Shown here piece by piece: positions 44,035 to 54,206 of a stretch of 64,000 nt of DNA. The DNA comes from Variovorax sp. V93 (GTDB taxonomy: Bacteria > Pseudomonadota > Gammaproteobacteria > Burkholderiales > Burkholderiaceae_C). Location of the stretch: positions 5,063,001 to 5,127,000 of the forward strand of contig NZ_AP028669.1 in the NCBI RefSeq assembly GCF_041154485.1, written 5' to 3'. Each line of letters starts with the position of its first letter. Position 1 is the first letter of the stretch. Under the pieces are notes generated by a model. The model was given only the letters and a program-made list of their open reading frames with translations. It was not told the origin of the DNA and did no database searches. The position numbers were made by a program, and so were the translations under genes.

Positions 44035-46791
44035 TCAGAATTGTGCTTCGGCTGTTTCCGGTGGTTCCCGGCGCGGCAGGGTGACCGTGAATTCTGCACC
44101 GCCGCCCTGCGCATTGGCCGCGGCAATCTCGCCGCCGTGCGCGCTCACCACGGCGCGGCAGATTGCAAGGCCCAGGCCCACGCCCGGCGTGGCCGACTCG
44201 GTTTCGCCGCGCGTGAACTTGTCGAACAGCTTCTGCTCGCGGCCCAGCAGCGCGGCGGGCAGGCCCGGGCCGTGGTCGCGCACCGTGAGCATCAGCGTGC
44301 CGGGCTCGGCCCGCGCGCCGACCACGATGGGCGGCGCACCGTACTTGGTGGCGTTCTCGATCAGGTTGACCAGCACGCGCTCGATCAGCACGGCATCGAA
44401 TTCGACCAGCGGAAGCCCCGGTTCGAGCGCGGTCTGCACCACGGTATGGCCGAGCGCGGTGCGCGCCGCGCGGATGGCCGAGCCGACCACCTCCTCCACC
44501 GACTGCCAGTCGCGCCGCAGGTTCACCGCGCCGCCCGCGATGCCGCTTTCGAGCCTCGCCATGTCGAGCAGGTTGTTGACCAGCGCGTGCAGCTCGTGCG
44601 CCTGCGCGACGATGGCGTGCGCCGCCTCGGCGTGCGCTTCGGGCGGCAGCGTCTGCAGCGATTCAGCCAGCGCGATCAATGCGGTGAGCGGCGTGCGCAC
44701 GTCGTGCGAAATGGCGCCGAGCAGCGCGTTGCGCAGGCGCTCCGATTCCATCTCGACCACCGCCTGCTGCGCCACCTCCACATAGTGCACGCGCTCCAGC
44801 GCAATCGCGATCTGCCGGGCCAGCGTGTCGAGCTGCTGCGCCTGTTCCGGGATCAGCAGCCAGCGCGGCTGCGCCGGCGACAGCGCGAGCACGCCGCGCA
44901 CGCGCATCGGCGCCTGCAGCGGCACGTAGTGCCAGGGCTGCGCCGCCAGCGTGGCGGTGGCCAGGCCCGCAGGCTGGCCGTGGCGGAAGGCCCAGTCGGC
45001 CACCTGCGCATCGAAGCCCTCAGGCGGGCTCTTGGGCAGCACGAGCTGGTCGGCCGCATCGGTGACCAGCACCAGCGCCTGGCCGCCGAAGTGCCCCTGC
45101 ACCGCGGCGGCGCCCAGCGCCACCACCTGCGTGCTTTCCAGTGCGGCCGAGAGTTCGCGCGTGAGTTCGAACAGCGAGCGCGCGCGCCGCTCGCGGCTGG
45201 TCGACACGCCGGCCGCAAAGCGCAGCCCCGCCATCAGCTGGCCCACGAGCAGGCCCACGCCGAGCATGACCGCGAAGGTCAGCACGTACTGCACGTCGCT
45301 CACCGCGAACGACAGGCGCGGCGGCACGAAGAAATAATCGAACGCCGCCACGTTGAGCAAGGCCGCAAGCGCCGAGGGCCCGCGGCCGAAGCGCATGGCC
45401 ACGCCGACCACGCCCAGCATGAACAGCATCACGATGTTGGACAGCTCCAGCACGCGGGCCAGCGGCGTGCAGACCAGCGTGAGCACGACGCTCGCGGCCG
45501 TGGCCCAGGCATAGCCCGGCCAATGGACAGGCGCCTTCTCGTGGTCGTCGTCATCGGCGCGCGTGGCGGCGATGGGCGCGCGCGCCAGGCGGCGCGAGCT
45601 GTCGGCGCGGCCGACTTCCATGATGTCGAGCGCGGGCGCGCGCCGCGCCAGCGCGCGCGAAAGCGGCATCGGCGTGGCGGGCCACCAGCGGCGCCAGCCG
45701 CCGGGCTGCTCCGGGCGCCCCAGCACCAGCGTGGCGCAATTGAGCCGCCGCGCCTGCTCGGCCAGCTGCTCGGCCACGTCGGAGCCGGTGAGCACCGCGG
45801 TGGCCGCACCCAGTTCCTCGGCGAGCTTGAGCACCGCGAGGATGCGGTCGCGCTCCTCGGCGGCGAGCCGCTGCAGCCGCGGCGTCTCGACATATGCGGC
45901 GTGCCAGCGCACATTGAGCTGCCCCGCAAGCCGCGCCGCAGTGCGCACCGTCTGCGCGTCGCCCTCGTGCGGCCCGACGCACGCGAGGATCGCGCCCGAG
46001 GTGTTCCAGGCCTGCAGCGCGCCGCCCTGCCCGTCCTTTCCGTTGCGGCCGGCCGCGCCCGACTGCTCGACGCGCCAGCCGCGCACGTCGTCTTCCACAT
46101 GCTCGGCGGTACGGCGCAGCGCAATTTCGCGCAGCGCGATCAGGTTGCCCTTGCGGAAGAAGTTCTGCGCGGCACGCTCGGCCTGCTGGGGCAGGTAGAC
46201 CTTGCCGGCCGCGAGCCGCGCCGCGAGTTCGTCGGGTGTGACGTCCACCAGCACCACCTCGTCGGCTTCGTCGAGCACGGTGTCGGGCACGGTCTCGTGC
46301 ACCCGCACGCCGGTGATGGCGCCGACCGTGCCGTTGAGGCTTTCGAGATGCTGCACGTTGAGCGCCGACCAGACCTCGATGCCCGCGGCCAGGAGCTCCT
46401 GCACGTCCTGCCAGCGCTTGGCATGGCGCGAGCCGGGCGCATTGGTGTGGGCCAGCTCGTCGACCAGCAGCACGGCGGGCTTGCGCGCGAGGGCGGCATC
46501 GAGATCGAATTCGGCGAGCCTGCGGCCGCGGTGGTCCACCTCCCGCAGCGGCAGCAGCTCGAGCCCCGCGAGCAGCGCCGCGGTTTCGCTGCGGCCATGG
46601 GTCTCGGCCACGCCGACCAGCACGTCGCGCCCCGCGGCACGCTCGCGCTGCGCGGCGCTCAGCATGGCCCAGGTCTTGCCGACGCCCGCGCTCGCGCCGA
46701 AGTAGATGCGCAGCTTGCCGCGCAGCGCGCGCGCCTCGTCGCTGCGCAGTTGCGCAAGCAGGGCATCGGGATCGGGGCGGGTGTCGGGCAT
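44035..46791 (-). CDS. kdpD: KDP operon sensor kinase KdpD
   Basis: 918 residues, near E. coli KdpD (894). N-terminal KdpD domain with Walker A GASAGVGKT (residues 32-40) and VAETHGRSETAALLAGLE; a universal-stress-protein-like segment (AILACVGPHEGDAQTVRTAARLA); the Arg-rich linker; four membrane helices (YAWATAASVVLTLVCTPLARV through VQYVLTFAVMLGVGLLVGQL); a GAF domain; and a kinase with H-box LLGAISHDVRTPLTALIAL. Acts in the inner membrane as K+/turgor sensor. ATG at 46791, 23 bases after the 43-residue membrane ORF. Confidence 0.96.
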   Translation of the reverse strand: MPDTRPDPDALLAQLRSDEARALRGKLRIYFGASAGVGKTWAMLSAAQRERAAGRDVLVGVAETHGRSETAALLAGLELLPLREVDHRGRRLAEFDLDAALARKPAVLLVDELAHTNAPGSRHAKRWQDVQELLAAGIEVWSALNVQHLESLNGTVGAITGVRVHETVPDTVLDEADEVVLVDVTPDELAARLAAGKVYLPQQAERAAQNFFRKGNLIALREIALRRTAEHVEDDVRGWRVEQSGAAGRNGKDGQGGALQAWNTSGAILACVGPHEGDAQTVRTAARLAGQLNVRWHAAYVETPRLQRLAAEERDRILAVLKLAEELGAATAVLTGSDVAEQLAEQARRLNCATLVLGRPEQPGGWRRWWPATPMPLSRALARRAPALDIMEVGRADSSRRLARAPIAATRADDDDHEKAPVHWPGYAWATAASVVLTLVCTPLARVLELSNIVMLFMLGVVGVAMRFGRGPSALAALLNVAAFDYFFVPPRLSFAVSDVQYVLTFAVMLGVGLLVGQLMAGLRFAAGVSTSRERRARSLFELTRELSAALESTQVVALGAAAVQGHFGGQALVLVTDAADQLVLPKSPPEGFDAQVADWAFRHGQPAGLATATLAAQPWHYVPLQAPMRVRGVLALSPAQPRWLLIPEQAQQLDTLARQIAIALERVHYVEVAQQAVVEMESERLRNALLGAISHDVRTPLTALIALAESLQTLPPEAHAEAAHAIVAQAHELHALVNNLLDMARLESGIAGGAVNLRRDWQSVEEVVGSAIRAARTALGHTVVQTALEPGLPLVEFDAVLIERVLVNLIENATKYGAPPIVVGARAEPGTLMLTVRDHGPGLPAALLGREQKLFDKFTRGETESATPGVGLGLAICRAVVSAHGGEIAAANAQGGGAEFTVTLPRREPPETAEAQF

Positions 46792-46814
46792 GGTGCTGGC
46801 GGTGGCTGCGCAGG

Positions 46815-46946
46815 TTAGCGCATCGGCGCGCCCTTGCGGCGCTTGGCATGCCGCCGCGCGGTGCGCGAAAGCGCCCACCAGGCAAAGACCAGCGGCGCGA
46901 AGAGTGCTGCAAATGCCAGCAGCAAGCGGAAGAGGTCAGTGGCCAT
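46815..46946 (-). CDS. 43-residue single-pass membrane microprotein between kdpC and kdpD
   Basis: Reads ATG at 46946 to TAA at 46815-46817. One transmembrane helix ([19 protein letters not shown], residues 8-26), followed by a strongly basic cytoplasmic tail ([16 protein letters not shown]). The first 11 bases overlap the end of kdpC, so translation would be coupled; no independent strong ribosome site is visible. It fills a gap that would otherwise be 144 bases within a tight operon. Not known to me as a named Kdp subunit; its size and topology resemble KdpF but it is not KdpF, which is present at 51434. Function unknown. Confidence 0.6.
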   Translation of the reverse strand: MATDLFRLLLAFAALFAPLVFAWWALSRTARRHAKRRKGAPMR

Positions 46947-47505
46947 CGAGCGCGAGATTCAATGCCAGCACATTGACGCGCGGCTCGCCCAGCCAGCCCC
47001 AGAGCGGTGCCTGCGTGTGGCTGGCGACCAGCGCCTTCACCTGCTCGGGCGGCAGCCCGCGCACGCGCGCCACGCGTGCCGCCTGGTAGAGCGCGGCGGC
47101 GGGGCTGATGTCGGGGTCGAGCCCGCTGGCCGAAGCCGTGACGAGATCGACCGGCACCGGCGCAGTGTTGCCCGGGTCCGCGGCGCGCAGCGCCTTGACG
47201 CGGCCCTTGACCGCTTCGGCCAGCGCCGGGTTGAGCGGTCCCTGGTTCGAGCCGCCCGAGGCGCTCGCGTTGTACGGCTGCGGCGCGGTGGCCGAGGGCC
47301 GGCCCCAGAAGTGCTTCGGATCGCTGAAGTTCTGGCCGATGAGGCTGGAGCCCACGGCGGAGCCGTTGCGCACGACCAGGCTGCCCGCGGCCTGCGACGG
47401 AAACAGCGCCTGGGCGGCACCGGTGACGGCCAGCGGGTAGACCAGGCCGGTGAGCGCACTCAGCAGTGCGAAGAGCACCAGCGCGGGACGAATGATGTTG
47501 TTCAT
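46936..47505 (-). CDS. kdpC: K+-transporting ATPase subunit C
   Basis: 189 residues, as in E. coli KdpC. One N-terminal membrane helix ([23 protein letters not shown]), then the conserved [33 protein letters not shown] and [44 protein letters not shown]. Catalytic chaperone that increases ATP affinity of KdpB. 13 bases from kdpB. Confidence 0.97.
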   Translation of the reverse strand: MNNIIRPALVLFALLSALTGLVYPLAVTGAAQALFPSQAAGSLVVRNGSAVGSSLIGQNFSDPKHFWGRPSATAPQPYNASASGGSNQGPLNPALAEAVKGRVKALRAADPGNTAPVPVDLVTASASGLDPDISPAAALYQAARVARVRGLPPEQVKALVASHTQAPLWGWLGEPRVNVLALNLALDGH

Positions 47506-47518
47506 GGTGAAGAGCTCC

Positions 47519-49615
<2,097 letters not shown>

Positions 49616-49626
49616 GGTGCGCTCCT

Positions 49627-51432
49627 TCATTTCCAGAGCACGAGGTGTTCGACCACGGGTCCGAGCGCCAGCGCCGGCACGTAGTTGAGAAGGCCGACCA
49701 GCAGCACCGTGCCGATCAGCAGCGAGACGAACAGCGGCCCGTGCGTGGGCAGCGTGCCGCCAGTGACGGGCAGGCGCTGCTTTGCCGCGAGCGAGCCGGC
49801 AATGGCCAGCACCGGCACGATCACCGCGAAGCGGCCGAGCCACATCGCAAGCCCGAGCAGGCCGTTGTAGAACGGCGTGTTGGCCGAGAGGCCCGCGAAG
49901 GCGCTGCCGTTGTTGTTGGCGGCCGAGCTCAGTGCGTAGAGGATTTCGGAGAAGCCGTGGGCGCCGGGGTTCGCGATGCCGGCCTTGCCCGCACCGGCCA
50001 GCACCGCCACCGCCGTGCCCGCCAGCACCAGCACAGGTGTGACCAGGATGGCGATGGAGATCAGCTTCATCTCGCGCACCTCGATCTTCTTGCCGAGGTA
50101 CTCGGGCGTGCGGCCGATCATCAGCCCCGCGATGAACACCGCGAGCATCGCGAAGATCAGCATGCCGTACAGGCCGCTGCCCACGCCGCCGAACACCACC
50201 TCGCCCAGCTGCATCAGCACCATGGGCACCATGCCGCCAAGCGGCGTGAAGGAGTCGTGCATCGCGATCACCGCGCCGCACGAGGCGGCCGTGGTGACGG
50301 CGGCGAAGAGCGCCGAGGCATCGATGCCGAAGCGCACTTCCTTGCCTTCCATGTTGCCGCCGCTTTGCAGCACGCCATGCAGCTGGTCGACGCCGAGCGC
50401 GCCGAAGAGCGGATTGCCGGCCTGCTCGGCGGGAATGACGACCATCACCGCGGCCACGAACATCACCGTCATCGCCGCGAGCACCGCCCAGCCCTGGCGC
50501 AGGTCGCCCACCACGCGGCCGAAGGTGAAGCACAGCGCCGCCGGGATCAGGAAGATCGCGAGCATCTGCAGCAGGTTGCTGAGCGCGGTCAGGTTCTCGT
50601 AGGGATGCGCCGAGTTGGCGTTGAAGAAGCCGCCGCCGTTGGTGCCGAGCATCTTGATGGCTTCCTGCGAAGCCACCGGCCCCATGGCGAGCGTCTGCGT
50701 CCTGGTGGTGGCGTCTTCCATCACCGGCTCACCCTTCTCGTTCTTCAGCGGCTGGCCGTCGGCACCGTTCTTCGGCTGCTGGAAGGCCGTGGCCTCGACC
50801 GTGTCTACGGTCTTGTAGGCCTCGAAGTTCTGGATCGCGCCCTGGCTCACGAAGAACACCGCGAGCACGAACGACAGCGGCACCAGCACCCACAGCGTGA
50901 TGCGCGTGAGGTCGGCCCAGAAGTTGCCGACCAGGCCCTTGGCCTTGCCGTCGCCGCGCCGCGCGAAGCCGCGGATCAGCGCGAAGGCCACCGCGATGCC
51001 CGTCGCGGCCGAGAAGAAGTTCTGCACCGCGAGCCCAAGCATCTGCGTGAGATAGCTCATGGCCGACTCGCCGCCGTAGCCCTGCCAGTTGGTGTTGGAG
51101 ACGAAGCTCACCGCGGTGTTGAAGGCCGAATCGGGCGAGATGGCGCCCATGCCCGCGGGATTCAGCGGCAGCCAGCCCTGCAGGCGCTGCAGCGCATAGA
51201 CGAAGACCGCGCCCACGGCATTGAAGGCCAGCAGCGCGAGCGCGTAGCGCAGCCAGTGCATCGATTGCTCGGGGCGCGTGCCTGCGAGCCGGTAGAGCGG
51301 CGCCTCGACGCGCTGCATCCAGCGCGGCACGCGCTCGTTGCACAGCGCGGCAAGGAATTTGCCGACAGGCCAGGCCAACACCAGCAGTGCGGCCAGAAAA
51401 AGAGCCAACAGGCCCCATGCGGAAGAAGTCAT
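49627..51432 (-). CDS. kdpA: K+-transporting ATPase subunit A
   Basis: 601 residues with ~10 membrane helices. K+-selectivity segments are evident: [61 protein letters not shown], and [23 protein letters not shown]. Channel-like subunit that selects K+. ATG at 51432; the ORF opens one codon after the end of kdpF. Confidence 0.97.
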   Translation of the reverse strand: MTSSAWGLLALFLAALLVLAWPVGKFLAALCNERVPRWMQRVEAPLYRLAGTRPEQSMHWLRYALALLAFNAVGAVFVYALQRLQGWLPLNPAGMGAISPDSAFNTAVSFVSNTNWQGYGGESAMSYLTQMLGLAVQNFFSAATGIAVAFALIRGFARRGDGKAKGLVGNFWADLTRITLWVLVPLSFVLAVFFVSQGAIQNFEAYKTVDTVEATAFQQPKNGADGQPLKNEKGEPVMEDATTRTQTLAMGPVASQEAIKMLGTNGGGFFNANSAHPYENLTALSNLLQMLAIFLIPAALCFTFGRVVGDLRQGWAVLAAMTVMFVAAVMVVIPAEQAGNPLFGALGVDQLHGVLQSGGNMEGKEVRFGIDASALFAAVTTAASCGAVIAMHDSFTPLGGMVPMVLMQLGEVVFGGVGSGLYGMLIFAMLAVFIAGLMIGRTPEYLGKKIEVREMKLISIAILVTPVLVLAGTAVAVLAGAGKAGIANPGAHGFSEILYALSSAANNNGSAFAGLSANTPFYNGLLGLAMWLGRFAVIVPVLAIAGSLAAKQRLPVTGGTLPTHGPLFVSLLIGTVLLVGLLNYVPALALGPVVEHLVLWK

Positions 51433-51433
51433 T

Positions 51434-51532
51434 TCAGAACTCCTCGGCACAGATCAGCGCGAACACGAGGTACGCGAACAGGAGCACGGCCACCAGCGCG
51501 CCGAAGCCGTAAAGCGCTTCGAGGCCGATCAC
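51434..51532 (-). CDS. kdpF: K+-transporting ATPase subunit F
   Basis: 32 residues from a GTG start (51530-51532), one membrane helix ([20 protein letters not shown]), as in KdpF (E. coli 29 residues). The GTG overlaps the stop of the 41-residue ORF upstream by four bases (GTGA), coupling translation. The frame is open upstream too, but the part before the GTG is Gly/Arg-rich and does not look like KdpF. Stabilises the KdpABC complex. Confidence 0.82.
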   Translation of the reverse strand: MIGLEALYGFGALVAVLLFAYLVFALICAEEF

Positions 51533-51654
51533 GATGCGTCCCCTTGCGCCGTTCCCGCCGCATTCTTCGGCGCGCCAAGCCGGTCCAGCCCGACGGCCAT
51601 GGCCGCGGCCACGGCCCCCAGCGCCAGAAGGGCGCCCATCCAGACGAAGTCCAT
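51529..51654 (-). CDS. 41-residue membrane microprotein, first gene of the kdp operon
   Basis: ATG at 51654 preceded by GAGGAG with six intervening bases. The protein is MDFVWMGALLALGAVAAAMA-like: one helix at residues 2-22, then a short hydrophilic tail rich in Gly/Ala ([18 protein letters not shown]). The TGA overlaps the GTG of kdpF (four bases), so kdpF translation probably depends on this ORF. Could be an accessory subunit or merely a leader peptide for kdpF. Not known to me as a named Kdp component. Confidence 0.65.
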   Translation of the reverse strand: MDFVWMGALLALGAVAAAMAVGLDRLGAPKNAAGTAQGDAS

Positions 51655-51734
51655 TCATCACTCCTCAAGCGAAAACAAGGACTCGAGTCTCGGCAGGCGT
51701 CCGTAAAAACGGGAAACAGAGTCGGCCAGGGCGC

Positions 51735-51750
51735 ATAAAGAAACCGTAAA
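51735..51750 (-). promoter_or_regulatory. Candidate KdpE binding site
   Basis: On the minus strand it reads TTTAC-N6-TTTAT, with half-sites 11 bp apart. The known E. coli KdpE site is built from TTTAT/TTTAC halves with the same spacing, in swapped order. It is 81 bases upstream of the first kdp-operon ATG (51654), consistent with activation. The promoter itself could not be placed with confidence. Confidence 0.45.
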
Positions 51751-51796
51751 AGCGTCCCCTCTTTTCCAAAGGGCTCGACAACACCTCGGCCGCCGC

Positions 51797-51807
51797 TTGA
51801 TAATCAA
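51797..51807. promoter_or_regulatory. Candidate operator for the SufR-like regulator
   Basis: TTGAT-A-ATCAA is a perfect 5-1-5 dyad 24 bases before the ATG of the regulator; a second, looser TTCTT-N5-AAGAA dyad follows, close to the ribosome binding site. A site for autoregulation is plausible. Confidence 0.4.
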
Positions 51808-51830
51808 AGCAGCTTCTTTGAATAAGAAAG

Positions 51831-52499
51831 ATGACCTCGCGCCCCCTCGACGCCAAGCCCGCCTGGATGCCGCACCAGCCGGCGGACCGCATCCTGTCCA
51901 CGCTCAAGACCCGTGGCGCGCTCGGCATTCCCGACATCGCCAAGGTGCTCGACGTCACGGTGGAGGCCGTGCGCCAGCAGATGGCCAAGCTGCAGGCCGA
52001 GGGCCTGGTCGATGCCGAGAGCCGTCCCGCGGGCCGCGGCAGGCCCACGCAGATATGGCGCCTTACCGGCGCCGGCCACGCGCGCTTTCCCGACACGCAT
52101 GCCGAGATGACGGTGCAGATGATCAGCGCCGTGATCAGCGTGTTCGGCGAGAAGGGCATGGACCGGCTCATCGGCGCGCGCGAGGAGGCCATGCGCGCCA
52201 ACTACCGCGAGGCCATGCGCGGCACGCGCAGCCTCAAGAACAAGCTCGAGCGGCTGGCCGACATCCGCAGCCGCGAGGGCTACATGGCCGAGTTCCGGCC
52301 CGAGGGCGACGGCTTCCTCTTCATCGAGAACCATTGCCCCATCTGCGCCGCGGCGCGCGCCTGCACCGGCTTTTGTCGCAGCGAGCTGCAGCTCTTCGAC
52401 GAAGTGCTGGGCCCCGGCGTGAGCGTGAGCCGCGTCGAGCACGTGCTCGCGGGCGCGCGGCGCTGCGCCTACCAGGTGAGCCCGAAGAGCGCGCCCTGA
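51831..52499 (+). CDS. SufR-like Fe-S-sensing transcriptional regulator
   Basis: 222 residues. Winged helix at residues 20-78 (ILSTLKTRGALGIPDIAKVL, VEAVRQQMAKLQAEGLVDAE, GRGRPTQIWRLT). The C-terminal half has Cys169, Cys172, Cys178, Cys182 and Cys212. Cys169-x12-Cys182-x29-Cys212 matches the three-cysteine [4Fe-4S] pattern of SufR. Divergent from kdp and directly upstream of sodB (38 bases), so an oxidative-stress role is likely. Unlike cyanobacterial SufR there is no suf operon here. ATG at 51831 has weak AAGAAAG upstream. Confidence 0.82.
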   Translation: MTSRPLDAKPAWMPHQPADRILSTLKTRGALGIPDIAKVLDVTVEAVRQQMAKLQAEGLVDAESRPAGRGRPTQIWRLTGAGHARFPDTHAEMTVQMISAVISVFGEKGMDRLIGAREEAMRANYREAMRGTRSLKNKLERLADIRSREGYMAEFRPEGDGFLFIENHCPICAAARACTGFCRSELQLFDEVLGPGVSVSRVEHVLAGARRCAYQVSPKSAP

Positions 52500-52537
52500 T
52501 TCGATTCGATTTCTAACCCCGAAAGGAAAAACCCACC

Positions 52538-53119
52538 ATGGAACACACCCTGCCGCCCCTGCCCTACGCCCTCGACGCGCTGGCACCCGAGTACTCGAAG
52601 GAAACCCTCGAGTACCACTACGGCAAGCACCACAACGCCTACGTGGTGAACCTCAACAACCTGCAAAAGGGCACCGAGTTCGAATCGATGCCCCTTGAGG
52701 AAATCGTCAAGAAGTCCAGCGGCGGCATCTACAACAACGCCGCCCAGATCTGGAACCACACCTTCTTCTGGAGCTGCATGAAGCCCCAGGGCGGCGGCGC
52801 TCCGAGCGGCGCGCTGGCCAAGGCCATCGATGCCAAGTGGGGCAGCTACGACGCGTTCAAGGAAGCGTTCGTGAAGTCGGCCGTGGGCAACTTCGGTTCG
52901 GGCTGGACCTGGCTGGTGAAGAAGGCCGACGGCTCGCTGGACATCGTGAACATGGGCGCCGCGGGCACGCCGCTGACCACCGGCGACACACCGGTGCTGA
53001 CGGTGGACGTCTGGGAGCACGCCTACTACATCGACTACCGCAACCTGCGCCCGAAGTTCGTCGAGACCTTCCTGGCCAAGCTGGTGAACTGGGACTTCGC
53101 GGCAAAGAACTTCGGCTGA
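52538..53119 (+). CDS. sodB: Iron superoxide dismutase
   Basis: 193 residues. Fe/Mn SOD fold with metal ligands His27, His74, Asp157 and His161, all present. Sequence around [16 protein letters not shown] and a Gln-like pattern at the second-sphere position (GAGTP-type [12 protein letters not shown]) favours Fe. Cytoplasmic superoxide detoxification. GAAAGGA precedes the ATG. Likely co-transcribed with the SufR-like regulator. The stop codon lies inside an 18-bp palindrome shared with the convergent VOC gene. Confidence 0.95.
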   Translation: MEHTLPPLPYALDALAPEYSKETLEYHYGKHHNAYVVNLNNLQKGTEFESMPLEEIVKKSSGGIYNNAAQIWNHTFFWSCMKPQGGGAPSGALAKAIDAKWGSYDAFKEAFVKSAVGNFGSGWTWLVKKADGSLDIVNMGAAGTPLTTGDTPVLTVDVWEHAYYIDYRNLRPKFVETFLAKLVNWDFAAKNFG

Positions 53120-53130
53120 GCGCTCAGCCG
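53113..53130. terminator. Perfect 18-bp palindrome shared by two convergent stop codons
   Basis: CGGCTGAGC followed immediately by GCTCAGCCG; each half contains one stop codon (sodB TGA at 53117-53119; VOC stop TCA on the minus strand at 53124-53126). A bidirectional terminator or insulator is possible, but there is no T-run, so Rho-independent termination is doubtful. Confidence 0.4.
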
Positions 53131-53501
53131 TTGATGAGGTTCAGGATGTTCCCGTCCGGGTCCTTGAACCACGCGACCTTCATGTCGCCCATGACGTGGA
53201 TGTCGCCTTCGAGCCTTGCGCCGGGCATGTCGTAGTGCTCGAAGCGCACGCCCTTGGCCTTGAGCGCGGCCACGAGCCGCTCGATATCGCCATCGACCGG
53301 CCAGGTCACGGCCGTGGCCTGGTTGGTGCCCGCGAAGGCCGAGCGGTACACGTTGACGCGTGAGTTGCCGCTGCGGTAGACGATCACCTCGTCGCCCTCG
53401 GCATCGACCTGCGCCAGGCCCAGCGTGTCTTCATAGAAGCGGCGCGCCACGGCGAGATCCTTCACCGCGAGATTGGCCACCGCGTTGATGTTTCCGAGCA
53501 T
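53124..53501 (-). CDS. VOC superfamily protein (glyoxalase/bleomycin-resistance fold)
   Basis: 125 residues. VOC pattern: NAVANLAVKDLAVARRFYEDTLGLAQ, DEVIVYRSGNSRVNVYRS, then VAWFKDPDGNILNLI. The metal/ligand-site His is not obvious (DMPGARLEGDIHVMGDMKVAWF includes a His), so it may be a metal-free or lactoylglutathione-lyase-like protein. ATG at 53501. Upstream contains a strong dyad (53554-53581). Last of a pair of convergent genes with sodB. Confidence 0.85.
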   Translation of the reverse strand: MLGNINAVANLAVKDLAVARRFYEDTLGLAQVDAEGDEVIVYRSGNSRVNVYRSAFAGTNQATAVTWPVDGDIERLVAALKAKGVRFEHYDMPGARLEGDIHVMGDMKVAWFKDPDGNILNLING

Positions 53502-53553
53502 GAGAGTCTCCTGTGAAGCCCATCGCGCAGTGGAAGCGCGGCGGGCGAGCCAA

Positions 53554-53581
53554 AAATACTCAACCATTTGGTGGAGTATTT
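53554..53581. promoter_or_regulatory. Candidate operator upstream of the VOC gene
   Basis: AAATACTC at 53554-53561 and GAGTATTT at 53574-53581 are a perfect 8-bp inverted repeat around AACCATTTGGTG, which itself contains CCA/TGG. The dyad is 53 bases before the VOC start. CAACCA-TTTGG-type dyads resemble sites bound by ArsR regulators of VOC/SRPBCC loci; the regulator is not in this window. Confidence 0.45.
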
Positions 53582-53648
53582 GACTCGCGGTGGCCCGTGT
53601 CAATACCGGGCTAGTTTGCTCGCGCGACCCGTGGGGCAACCGAAAGCT

Positions 53649-54191
53649 CTATGGCGCGCGGGTTGTGGGAGGCAAAAGCACACAAAACGCTTCTTCGACA
53701 TCTTGAGCCTTAACCAAGGAATTGTTCGAAGCCAACGAATAGCTTTTGACCTTCTTCCTGCCTCTTATGAAATTCATCATGTGAGGCCCACCTTTGCTGG
53801 AGTAAACCACGACTCCATCCAATCCTTCATCCACCCCAATTTCGGGGTCTTTGAACGATTTTAGCAAGTGATTCAAACGCTGAAGCGATGGCCTGTCTTT
53901 TTCAATAAAAACCTTTCGAATCAGATCGTCGGTAATTCCATCAGGGCGCTTTTTCATATACAAGGTTGACCCCCACTGCTCCCAACGCACGCCGCAACTC
54001 GAATCAACCCGGCCCGAACGTATGAAATCACGAATTACCTCATCAACATTCAACCCCTTGACCCCCTTCTCCAGGTTCACCCAAACTACAAGTCGATCAT
54101 CCCTATATCCCGCAAATGAGTTCAAAGAAAAACCAAACAAAAAGGCGGCCCAAGATGCAAAAACCACACTTTTGAAGAACAAAAAATTCAT
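53649..54191 (-). CDS. Candidate T6SS immunity protein, secreted, AT-rich
   Basis: 180 residues. AGGAGG at eight bases before ATG 54191. Sec signal: NFLFFKSVVFASWAAFLFGFSLNSFAGYRDD. The mature part has no recognisable domain (VNLEKGVKGLNVDEVIRDFIRSGRVDSSCGVRW; SKGGPHMMNFIRGRKKVKSYSLA). It lies 15 bases after the effector gene on the same strand. The VgrG/effector/signal-peptide-protein order and the periplasmic target of the effector make an immunity function likely. Codon use is much more AT-rich than neighbours, a sign of transfer. A non-immunity periplasmic protein cannot be ruled out. Confidence 0.6.
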   Translation of the reverse strand: MNFLFFKSVVFASWAAFLFGFSLNSFAGYRDDRLVVWVNLEKGVKGLNVDEVIRDFIRSGRVDSSCGVRWEQWGSTLYMKKRPDGITDDLIRKVFIEKDRPSLQRLNHLLKSFKDPEIGVDEGLDGVVVYSSKGGPHMMNFIRGRKKVKSYSLASNNSLVKAQDVEEAFCVLLPPTTRAP

Positions 54192-54206
54192 CACACGCGC
54201 CTCCTA

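Noticed and set aside
43765..46818. Long open frame (over 1000 codons) on the plus strand
   Set aside because: It lies antisense to kdpD and is rich in His, Arg and Gln, as expected for the complement of GC-rich coding DNA; no domain fits.
51434..51661. 75-residue version of KdpF
   Set aside because: The added N-terminal part is Gly/Arg-rich and overlaps the 41-residue ORF, which has the better ribosome site; the GTG at 51532 gives a normal KdpF.
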